Shown here: piece by piece, positions 1 through 5,637 of the stretch
Numbering within the stretch: the stretch's first letter is position 1
How the letters are laid out: each line of letters begins with the position of its first letter
DNA from: RYN-433 sp036558265
GTDB taxonomy: Bacteria; Planctomycetota; Phycisphaerae; Tepidisphaerales; Tepidisphaeraceae
Direction: 5' to 3'
Assembly: GCA_036558265.1 (NCBI GenBank)
Contig: DATBFY010000695.1
Location: forward strand, 1 to 5,946
DNA length: 5,946 nucleotides
Notes under the pieces: generated by a model
Told to the model about the DNA's origin: nothing
What the model saw: the letters and a program-made list of their open reading frames with translations, nothing else
Databases searched by the model: none
Translations under genes and position numbers: made by a program

Positions 1-759
1 GAGGCGGCCGTCGCGCGCGTCCCGTGGAGCCGCGCCGAGGCGTGCATCATCCCCTCGGGCGAATCGTCGGCCGCCCAGGAGGCGGGCATCCGCGTTCTCT
101 CCGCCGAGCGGGTCATCTTCAACCACCTCCTGGTCATTCTGCGCCGCAACGCTGCCGAGTTCGTCGGCATCCAGGAGGTCAGCGGGATGATCGAGCGCCT
201 GAAGCAGGACCGCCCGGACCTGGTCAAGGCCCTGATCCCGACCCAGCTGACGCTCCAGCAGGTCACCGAGGTGCTCAAGCACCTGCTGCGCGAGCGCATC
301 CCCGTTCGCGACCTTCGCCTGATCTTCGATTCCCTCGCGCGCTACGCCGCCAGCACCAAGGATCCGGCCACGCTGGCCGAATACCTCCGGCGCGACCTGC
401 GGCGACTCGTCTGCGCCCGTTATTCCGCGGGGCGAGGCGTGCTCAACTATTACGCCCTGCATCCGGAGATCGAGCGGATGATCCAGGAGGCGATGGTCGA
501 TACCCCCGCAGGTCCAGAGGTGGCCCTCTCCTATGACGATCAGCAGCGACTCATTGCGGGGATGGAAAAGGCGATCGACCCGCGGCGGCACCTGAGCGGG
601 GAGGCGGTCGTCCTGTCCGCGATGCCCAACGTCCGCCGCTACCTCGCCCACGCGCTCGAGCACGTCTTCCCGGACGTGGTGTTCCTGGCGTTCCAGGAGA
701 TCGCCCCCGAGTGCGTGCCCAACCAGATCGGCATCGTCACCCCGGGCGAGGGGGAATAG
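1..759 (+). CDS. sctV: Type III secretion export-gate protein SctV, FHIPEP family (5' truncated by window)
   Basis: The frame is open from base 1 to a TAG at 757-759, giving the last 252 residues of a protein that starts upstream. This is the cytoplasmic C-terminal domain of the FHIPEP family (SctV of injectisomes, FlhA of flagella). That domain forms a nonameric ring at the inner membrane and receives substrates and chaperones for export. Visible family marks are EFVGIQEV at window residues 53-60, PDLVK at 72-76, the strongly conserved RERIPVRDLR at 97-106, and TKDPATLAEYLR just after it. The ending FLAFQEIAPE...QIGIV matches the family's terminal strand. The membrane part lies outside the window. 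FlhA is the alternative, but no flagellar gene is present and the right-hand genes look injectisome-like. The last 23 bases overlap the convergent sigma gene. Confidence 0.9.
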   Translation, partial: EAAVARVPWSRAEACIIPSGESSAAQEAGIRVLSAERVIFNHLLVILRRNAAEFVGIQEVSGMIERLKQDRPDLVKALIPTQLTLQQVTEVLKHLLRERIPVRDLRLIFDSLARYAASTKDPATLAEYLRRDLRRLVCARYSAGRGVLNYYALHPEIERMIQEAMVDTPAGPEVALSYDDQQRLIAGMEKAIDPRRHLSGEAVVLSAMPNVRRYLAHALEHVFPDVVFLAFQEIAPECVPNQIGIVTPGEGE

Positions 760-1534
760 GCGGCAGTGAGACCGGCGGCAGGGGGAACGCCGGCATGCCC
801 GGGGCGCCCACATATGGCCGCGGCGGTCTCGGCGGCGGGCCGCCGGAATTCGGCGGCGCCTGTTTCTGTTCCGGCGACAACATCGACCGCAACGCGTCGA
901 TCGCCTCCGCGTGACGACGCGAGATCGTCGACTTGTTCTTGTTCAGCGACTGCGCCACCTCCGTCATGCTCCGCTGCTCGAAATACAACAGCCGGATCAA
1001 CTCCCGCTGCTCGGTGGTCAATCGCTCCAAGGCTTTCATGACCAGCGCGGCGTTCTCGCGTGCCTCGGCGATGTCGGCCGTCGAACGATCGTCAGTCGGC
1101 TCCAGCTCCGAGTCGTCGCCATCGGCGCCGCTCCCCCGCGACAGCAGAAATACCGCCCCCAACCGCCCCACCGCCGTCTCGAACTGCTTGGCGAGGAATT
1201 CCGGATCGTCCGAGGCCTCGGAGGTCTCGGCGGTCGTCTCGGCGACCTCGTTCTCCCCGCCCATCCGCGCCACCTGGCGCCGCACCGACGGCGGCAAGCC
1301 CGTCAACTGCCGCAGGCCGTCGAAGATGGCGCCGCGGATGCGGTAATAGGCGAACGTCGCGAACGCCACCCCGCGCCCCGGCTCGTACTGCCGCGCCGCC
1401 GAGATCAGCCCCACCTGACCCAGCGACACCAATTCCTCGAAATCAACGTGCCTGGGGAGCTTGCGCGCGATGCCGCGGGCGAGCGACCGCACGTAATCCT
1501 GGTGCTGCAAGATCAGGTTCTCGACCGTATCCAT
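737..1534 (-). CDS. Sigma-28/WhiG-like alternative sigma factor with acidic insert and proline-rich tail
   Basis: A 265-residue sigma-70 family protein of the FliA/WhiG type. Region 2 covers about residues 10-76, with the core helix DFEELVSLGQVGLISAARQY at 31-50 and the -10 recognition stretch FATFAYYRIRGAIFDGLR at 58-75. A short region 3 remnant (LPPSVRRQVARM) is at 80-91. Region 4 is at about 166-219, with helix-turn-helix MTEVAQSLNKNKSTISRRHAEA at 190-211 (given in part: STISRR is the recognition core). Residues 93-160 are an acidic, poorly conserved insert between regions 3 and 4. Residues 222-265 are a Pro/Gly-rich tail. The start at 1534 is preferred over an ATG at 1585 because GAGG lies 8 bases upstream and the added 17 residues are Arg/Ala-rich. 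It follows the FHA gene by 54 bases and is probably co-transcribed with it. A role in transcribing the secretion genes is inferred from location only. Confidence 0.88.
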   Translation of the reverse strand: MDTVENLILQHQDYVRSLARGIARKLPRHVDFEELVSLGQVGLISAARQYEPGRGVAFATFAYYRIRGAIFDGLRQLTGLPPSVRRQVARMGGENEVAETTAETSEASDDPEFLAKQFETAVGRLGAVFLLSRGSGADGDDSELEPTDDRSTADIAEARENAALVMKALERLTTEQRELIRLLYFEQRSMTEVAQSLNKNKSTISRRHAEAIDALRSMLSPEQKQAPPNSGGPPPRPPRPYVGAPGMPAFPLPPVSLPPIPPRPG

Positions 1535-1588
1535 CGCGATCGCCTCGCGTGAACCGTGCCGCCGTAACGCCGCGCGCGCCGGCATGTC

Positions 1589-2593
1589 CTAGTGTTTGAA
1601 AACCAGGTACGCCAGGTACACCATACCCGCAATAAGCGCCAATACGATCAAAATCGCGCCGCCTACGTCAAAGCCCAGGTAATTCCGCTTCACCTTCGGC
1701 TTGGGCGGCGGCGGCGCCGGTTTCTTATCCCGCACCGCGGCCGGCTTCTCCTTCGGACGCTTCGAGGGCTTGGGTGGGGCCGGCTTCACCTCCGGCGGCG
1801 GTGAGGGCGCCGCGGGCGGGGCCGGCTCGACGATCTCCGGTGCCGCCGCCGCCCCAGCCTCCGCTGTGGCAACCGCCGCTGCCGCTGCCGCGCCGGCCTC
1901 GTCGCCCGTGCCACCGTCCACCGAGATCGGCGCCGGCGCCGCCGACCCCGCCTGGTTCTGCGGCAAGAGATCCCAGTAGCAGATGTAATGGATCGTCGAT
2001 TTCCCCAGGCGCACCTCGTCGCCGTGCTTGAGCGGTTGGGGGTCCGTCAGCGCCGCGCCGTTCAACCGCGTGCCCCAGCGGCTGCCCATGTCCTCCGCCA
2101 TTCGCCGGCCATCCTTCATGAAGAACCGCATATGTACACGCGACACGTGCTCATCCTCGATGATCAGGTCCGCCCCCGGCCCGCCGCGACCCACGACCAG
2201 TTGGCTCTCCTCTTCCACCGGCAGCATGCAGCGCAACCGCTTCACCCGATCGCCGTCGTAGGTCGTGATGCGGATCTCCGGCGCCGCCCAGCTCGGGTTG
2301 TCCGACACCGACATCTGCGCGTTGGCAACCGCATGGGTTACCCGCACCTTCCAACCGTCCGCCTCGTGCCACTGTCCCAATCCCAGCGGCTGGTTCGGGT
2401 GCTCGGGCGGGCATTGCAGGACGCATCCGCCGTTCTGCAACCGCAGGACGACCATCTGCCCGGTCGCGCCTGCCGCCTCCGGCGCGAACCCGCCATTCTC
2501 CGCGCGCGTGGAGATCAGCACCGCGGGCAGGTCGGCCGCCCCCGCAACGCCCGGGCGATGTTCCGGATAAATTTCTAGCAGGAGTCGGCTCAT
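1589..2593 (-). CDS. Tail-anchored FHA-domain protein
   Basis: A 334-residue protein in three parts. Residues 1-125 are a domain I do not recognise. Residues 132-205 are a forkhead-associated (FHA) domain with its hallmark residues: GR at 135-136, SRVH at 151-154 and SRWGTRLNG at 171-179. FHA domains bind phosphothreonine peptides. Residues 213-303 are a low-complexity linker, first Ala-rich (233-251) and then Pro/Lys-rich. A hydrophobic segment at about 308-331 (GGAILIVLALIAGMVYLAYL) is followed by only FKH, so the protein should be anchored at its C-terminus with the FHA domain in the cytoplasm. T3SS SctD also has an N-terminal FHA fold, but it carries a large periplasmic domain after the membrane helix, which is missing here. 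The ATG at 2593 has no Shine-Dalgarno sequence and sits about 8 bases from a TATAAT, so the mRNA may be leaderless. Longer upstream frames run antisense through the lipoprotein gene and are rejected. Confidence 0.85.
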   Translation of the reverse strand: MSRLLLEIYPEHRPGVAGAADLPAVLISTRAENGGFAPEAAGATGQMVVLRLQNGGCVLQCPPEHPNQPLGLGQWHEADGWKVRVTHAVANAQMSVSDNPSWAAPEIRITTYDGDRVKRLRCMLPVEEESQLVVGRGGPGADLIIEDEHVSRVHMRFFMKDGRRMAEDMGSRWGTRLNGAALTDPQPLKHGDEVRLGKSTIHYICYWDLLPQNQAGSAAPAPISVDGGTGDEAGAAAAAAVATAEAGAAAAPEIVEPAPPAAPSPPPEVKPAPPKPSKRPKEKPAAVRDKKPAPPPPKPKVKRNYLGFDVGGAILIVLALIAGMVYLAYLVFKH

Positions 2594-2598
2594 TCGAT

Positions 2599-2610
2599 AG
2601 ATTATAATCT
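2599..2610. promoter_or_regulatory. Palindromic bidirectional -10 element (divergent promoter core)
   Basis: The 12 bases AGATTATAATCT are a perfect palindrome and contain a consensus TATAAT on both strands (+ at 2603-2608, - at 2606-2601). The site lies in the 41-base gap between the divergent FHA and lipoprotein genes, in strong contrast to the surrounding GC-rich sequence. Predicted starts would be near 2615 (+), about 20 bases before the lipoprotein ATG, and near 2594 (-), at or next to the FHA ATG. I see no convincing -35 hexamer or extended -10 on either side, so an activator or simple mutual exclusion of polymerases is possible. Confidence 0.6.
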
Positions 2611-2634
2611 TGCCGCTCGTATTTCGGGGCTGCC

Positions 2635-3924
2635 ATGAAATCAATAAACATGGGCATCGTCCTCCTTGCCGTCCTGGCCGTCCTGGCCGCCGGCTGTACC
2701 AACTCGCCCAAACAGGAGAAATTCCCCGGGATTGTCCGCCCCAGTCAGAACGGCTCGAAGCTCTATTTCCGCGCCAAGGCCCAGTACGCCGTCGTCCGCT
2801 CCCTCGACCCCCATGGCCCCACCCTCGCCAAAGCCATGGACAGCGTCCTCGGCGATCTGGACGGCACCGTCGCCAACGATCCCCGGTGCCCGCTCTTTTT
2901 CGGCAAGCGCGGCGAGATGTTCCTCGAGCTCGGTCCCGACGGTTATGCCCGTGCCGAGCAGGACCTGAAGAAGGCACTTGAACTCACCGAAGACTGGGTC
3001 CCCGCCTGGATCGCCCTGGCCGATCTCGAAGCCCGCCGCGGCGACGCCCAGAGAGCGGCAAAGTGGCTCGACGGCGCCGACAAGTCCATCCAGATCATCG
3101 AGGACCGCGAGCATCAGAAGCCCACCCCGCCCTTCCGCATCCTGGGCCTTGAAATCGGCGGAGAACCGCCCAAGGACCCCAACGATCCCGCCTTGGAGGA
3201 AACCCAGCGACGCCAGTTGATGTTCACCTGGCTCCAGGAAAGCGAGCAGTGGACGATCGACAGCCCGTCCCTCCTGATGCCCGCGGTGAGCAGTGCCAGC
3301 CCCGGCGCATCGGGCAGCTCGGGGGTGACCGTCAACCAGTCCAACCTCATCCGTCGCTTCCGCGCCCGCGTCGATTTCGAAAAGATCGTGATCCGCCTGC
3401 GAAGCGGCGCCAAGCCGGCCGACGTCCTGCCCAGCTTCGACCGCGTGTTCCAGTGGGACCCGGACCTGTTCCCCGCGCGCATCGAGAAGGCCGTCCAACT
3501 CCGCGCCGCCGGCGACTACCGCCAGGCCGAGCGGCTGCTCCGGCCCTATATTGACGCTGGGGATCCGAAACTGGCCAACAATGCGCGTCTTTTGTACGAA
3601 ATGGGCAGCATTTACACCGATTGGTACATAAACGACCCGAAATCCCCCGATTCGCAGCAGATTTCCCGGCTTGCCGAACAAGCCTTCACACGGCTCCACC
3701 AGGTCAATCCCGAGCACGGGCCGGGCTGGATCGAGCGCGCCCGACTCTACGCGACCGCCGGCGAGCGCGGACGCAAGCCGACGACCCTGAAAGACGCCAA
3801 CCAGTGGCTCGACAACGCCCGACAGTCCCAGGGACTCACCCAGGACAGCGATGAGATCCGCGCCGTGCGCGAACAGATCGATCGAGCCCAGAAAGCCCTT
3901 CAGACGAGCGGAGGTGCAGGATGA
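2635..3924 (+). CDS. TPR-repeat lipoprotein in T3SS locus
   Basis: A 429-residue predicted lipoprotein. Residues 1-20 form a signal peptide with a Lys near the start, a hydrophobic core (GIVLLAVLAVL) and the lipobox LAAGC, putting the lipidated cysteine at residue 21. Thr follows the Cys rather than Asp, which by the general sorting rule favours the outer membrane. The mature part is helical with TPR-like pairs at about 86-118 and 122-152, then 278-310, 314-358 and from 362 onward. A Ser/Gly-rich loop lies at 218-232. The ribosome site is weak (GGGG 5 bases before the ATG). It opens the + strand gene run, diverges from the FHA gene, and its stop overlaps the next start (ATGA). A role as outer-membrane assembly factor or pilotin-like partner of the secretion system is inferred; it is much larger than typical pilotins, and I cannot name a family. 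Confidence 0.85.
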   Translation: MKSINMGIVLLAVLAVLAAGCTNSPKQEKFPGIVRPSQNGSKLYFRAKAQYAVVRSLDPHGPTLAKAMDSVLGDLDGTVANDPRCPLFFGKRGEMFLELGPDGYARAEQDLKKALELTEDWVPAWIALADLEARRGDAQRAAKWLDGADKSIQIIEDREHQKPTPPFRILGLEIGGEPPKDPNDPALEETQRRQLMFTWLQESEQWTIDSPSLLMPAVSSASPGASGSSGVTVNQSNLIRRFRARVDFEKIVIRLRSGAKPADVLPSFDRVFQWDPDLFPARIEKAVQLRAAGDYRQAERLLRPYIDAGDPKLANNARLLYEMGSIYTDWYINDPKSPDSQQISRLAEQAFTRLHQVNPEHGPGWIERARLYATAGERGRKPTTLKDANQWLDNARQSQGLTQDSDEIRAVREQIDRAQKALQTSGGAG

Positions 3925-4196
3925 CGCCCCCAAGCCGCAGCGCCAAAGGCCAAGCCGTGCCGACACAAGGGTTTGAGATCATCGAACGTCTGATCGCGGA
4001 GTACCGCAAAAATCGTCGCGCCCCCACCTTGGAGCGGTGGATGAATCAATGCGGGCAGCGGCTGACCCAATATTGCGCCGAAAACTCGGGAGCTACGGCG
4101 CAGCGGGAAGCCGCGACCGTGGGCCGGGCCCTTGAGCTCGCTGGCGAGCTGGTTGCCGAGATTGCCTCAATGCCGTCCCGACCCGCACGTCGGTGA
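3921..4196 (+). CDS. Small helical protein, candidate needle co-chaperone (SctE-like position)
   Basis: A 91-residue protein whose ATG overlaps the lipoprotein stop in an ATGA junction, which points to translational coupling. A strong GGAGG lies 6 bases upstream. After a Ser/Pro-rich N-terminus it looks all-helical: about 18-31, 36-52 and 59-84, the last an amphipathic stretch ending ALELAGELVAEIA. I do not recognise a family. Its place immediately before a needle-like gene and two genes before a TPR gene matches the pscE-pscF-pscG order in Pseudomonas, where PscE is a small helical protein that holds the needle subunit together with PscG. It is longer than PscE (about 67 residues), and no motif ties the two together, so the comparison is positional only. 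Confidence 0.7.
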   Translation: MTPPSRSAKGQAVPTQGFEIIERLIAEYRKNRRAPTLERWMNQCGQRLTQYCAENSGATAQREAATVGRALELAGELVAEIASMPSRPARR

Positions 4197-4288
4197 ACCC
4201 GGTGCGTCGTTCTGTCATATCGATGCAACGGCGAGATGTGGCACTCGATAACTGGCTATCACCCGAACGTTGCGAAAGGACACCGATC

Positions 4289-4666
4289 ATGGCGGACATC
4301 AAAGTTAATCCGGAAAGCGATCAATTCGTTCCCGTCCAGGAACACACCCCTGTCCAGACGGCGAACAACAGCGGCGTGAATTTCGGCAAGGTCCTCGGTG
4401 GCGCGGCGAACATCGCCGGTCAACTGGTCTCCGGCGTCGCCGGCGCCCAGACCCTGGGCCTCGGGCCGCTCGTCGGCAACATCGCCGGGAGCCTCGCCGG
4501 TGGCAACGGGGTCAGCGGCGGGCCGCTCGACGGCAGCGAGCTGACCAACCTGCTGCAGTTGCAGAACGAAATTCAGCGGCAGTCGCTGGTCTTCAACGCG
4601 CAGACGAATATTTCCAAGACCGATCACGAGACGCGGATGTCGGCGGTCCGCAACATCCGAACCTGA
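4289..4666 (+). CDS. Needle-subunit-like protein with glycine-rich N-terminal extension (SctF candidate)
   Basis: A 125-residue protein. The start at 4289 is chosen because AAAGGA sits 8 bases upstream; an in-frame GTG at 4193 would add 32 Arg-rich residues. Residues 1-30 are polar and unstructured. Residues 31-80 are Gly/Ala-rich and mildly hydrophobic (FGKVLGGAANIAGQLVSGVA and on). Residues 84-124 form one probable long helix with the core LVFNAQTNISK (100-110), ending VRNIRT. This last 37-residue stretch lines up without gaps with the C-terminal helix of PrgI/MxiH needle subunits as I recall them, sharing NAQ(S/T)N, the Lys three residues later, and the final N-x-R. Needle subunits are usually about 80 residues, so the extension is odd. 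Alternatives are an inner-rod protein or a small secreted protein of unknown role. Confidence 0.72.
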   Translation: MADIKVNPESDQFVPVQEHTPVQTANNSGVNFGKVLGGAANIAGQLVSGVAGAQTLGLGPLVGNIAGSLAGGNGVSGGPLDGSELTNLLQLQNEIQRQSLVFNAQTNISKTDHETRMSAVRNIRT

Positions 4667-4736
4667 GTTGACGTGTTGAAAGGCCCCCCGGGTACACGAA
4701 CCCGACCGGGTCGTTGGCAAGCCAGGAAACTACGCG
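4667..4736 (+). promoter_or_regulatory. Spacer with two mutually exclusive small hairpins
   Basis: The 70-base gap between the needle-like and TPR genes holds CGGGT (4689-4693), ACCCG (4700-4704) and a second CGGGT (4707-4711). The middle arm can pair with either flank, but the downstream hairpin would have only a two-base loop unless the stem is shortened to four pairs. There is no U-run, so this is not an intrinsic terminator. It may tune the amount of needle protein relative to its chaperone. No clear promoter is seen. Confidence 0.25.
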
Positions 4737-5198
4737 ATGCCAAACAAGATCGCAGCCGCCGTCCTTGGACCGGCCGAATCCGGGAACTCGATACTCCAGT
4801 TCCTGGGCGAGGCGGCCTACCTCTGGTCGTACCGCGGCCAGTTGGACAAGTCGGCAGCCATCTTCCAAGCTCTGATCACCCTGGCCCCCAACGACCCGGT
4901 CGGCCACCAGGGGCTGGCCGAGATTTACCTGACGCAGGGGAAATTCCGCGAGGCCGAGCGCGAGGCCCAGACCGCCAGCCGCTCGACGAGTGCGGATCGG
5001 CGGACGACGGCGTTTGCCTACAAGTTGCGCGGGCGGGCGCTGATGCAGTTGAACCGCCTCAAGGAGGCCGAGAAGGCCCTGCTGCGTGCGTCGGAGATCG
5101 ACGCCGGCGGGGCGGAAGGCAAGTCCGCCCTGGAAATCCTGGAGGCGGCGCGACGGATGGGAATCTTCCCGTCCGGGACGTCACCTCCTGTAAAATGA
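4737..5198 (+). CDS. Small TPR protein, candidate T3SS chaperone (SctG- or SycD-like)
   Basis: A 153-residue helical protein with about three TPR units at residues 21-52, 55-86 and 92-126. Typical TPR spacing is seen in AYLWSYRGQLDKSAAIFQAL, GLAEIYLTQGKFREAEREAQ and RGRALMQLNRLKEAEKALL. There is no signal peptide or membrane segment, so it should act in the cytoplasm. AGGA lies 9 bases before the ATG. TPR chaperones in T3SS include PscG/YscG, which shields the needle subunit, and SycD/LcrH, which binds translocators. The place right after the needle-like gene favours the PscG type, although its clean three-TPR build and length (PscG is about 115 residues) would also suit a SycD-like chaperone. 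The TPR call is firm; the partner is inferred. Confidence 0.82.
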   Translation: MPNKIAAAVLGPAESGNSILQFLGEAAYLWSYRGQLDKSAAIFQALITLAPNDPVGHQGLAEIYLTQGKFREAEREAQTASRSTSADRRTTAFAYKLRGRALMQLNRLKEAEKALLRASEIDAGGAEGKSALEILEAARRMGIFPSGTSPPVK

Positions 5199-5224
5199 TG
5201 ACGATGACGACGACGAGGATGTGA
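5195..5224 (+). other. Nine-codon mini-ORF in a GAT/GAC triplet tract bridging two genes
   Basis: The ATG at 5195 overlaps the TPR gene's TGA (ATGA) and opens ten codons reading MMTMTTTRM-stop. They end 4 bases before the ATG of the next gene. The tract is a near-repeat of GAT/GAC triplets and ends in GAGGA, which also serves as the ribosome site of the next gene. No ribosome site precedes the mini-ORF itself, so it would rely on re-initiation after the TPR stop. It could couple translation across the junction or be an accident of the repeat. Confidence 0.3.
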
Positions 5225-5228
5225 AACC

Positions 5229-5597
5229 ATGGACCCGATCAGTCGCAAAATCTCGCCCAACATTCAACCGCCGGTGACGCCGGCGCCGGCGACGCCCGCC
5301 CAGGAGACCACGCGCAAGTTCGAGGTCGGCTCGAGCGAGGTGACGCAGGCGGCCGGCCAGGCGCAGACGATCGCGCGGCCCTGTTTCGACCGCATTCGCG
5401 CCCTGCTCAACGATCCGGCCGTCAAGTCGTTGCCCCGCGAACAACTCCGCGAGCACGTGATCGCCAGCGAGACCAAGCACATTTTCGGCGACAATGCCAG
5501 CCCGGACATGGTTGCGGCCGTGACCCAGGCGTTCGAGGACGACCCGCACCTGTCGCAGTTGTTCAACCGCCTGGTCAGTAAGGCGGAGAAGGCCTGA
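5229..5597 (+). CDS. Unrecognised 122-residue protein in T3SS gene run
   Basis: A 122-residue protein with GAGG 10 bases upstream of the ATG. Residues 1-30 are Pro/Thr-rich and probably disordered, as is common for T3SS substrates. Residues 36-122 look helical, with segments at about 37-61, 69-87, 92-103 and 106-121. The only cysteine is at residue 52 (RPCFDRIRALL). No signal peptide or membrane helix is seen. I do not recognise a family. It sits where yscH (yopR, a secreted regulator of needle assembly) lies in Ysc-type operons, between the sctG-like and sctI-like genes, but sequence resemblance to YopR is not evident. It could equally be a secreted substrate or a chaperone. Confidence 0.75.
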   Translation: MDPISRKISPNIQPPVTPAPATPAQETTRKFEVGSSEVTQAAGQAQTIARPCFDRIRALLNDPAVKSLPREQLREHVIASETKHIFGDNASPDMVAAVTQAFEDDPHLSQLFNRLVSKAEKA

Positions 5598-5637
5598 CCT
5601 TTACCCCCGGTAACCCGCAGCCCGACGTGAGGCGAAC

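Noticed and set aside
24..536. A 170-codon + strand frame over sctV
   Set aside because: Arg/Pro/Gly-rich out-of-frame translation; the sctV frame carries conserved FHIPEP motifs across the same bases.
1..759. Flagellar FlhA instead of SctV
   Set aside because: The families share this region, but no flagellar gene is in the window and the right-hand genes look injectisome-like. Kept as the alternative.
2594..2977. Longer N-terminus for the FHA protein
   Set aside because: The extra 128 residues are Arg/Gly-rich and run antisense through the signal peptide region of the lipoprotein gene and across the promoter palindrome.
2641..3966. A 441-codon open frame on the - strand opposite the lipoprotein
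   Set aside because: It mirrors the lipoprotein gene, which has a clear signal peptide, lipobox and TPRs. The antisense translation shows no domain and is explained by high GC content.
4239..4257. Sigma-54 promoter suggested by TGGCAC
   Set aside because: The required GC of the -12 element is not at the right distance from the GG of the -24 element.
4193..4288. GTG start adding 32 residues to the needle-like protein
   Set aside because: The added residues are basic with no pattern, and the ATG at 4289 has a well-placed AAAGGA.
4673..5224. A 183-codon frame overlapping the small TPR gene
   Set aside because: Pro/Arg/Gly-rich shadow in another frame; the TPR frame has clear repeat structure and a ribosome site.
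5601..5613. Terminator hairpin TTACC-CCC-GGTAA
   Set aside because: Five base pairs with a three-base loop and no T-run; too weak, and the next gene follows at once with a good ribosome site.
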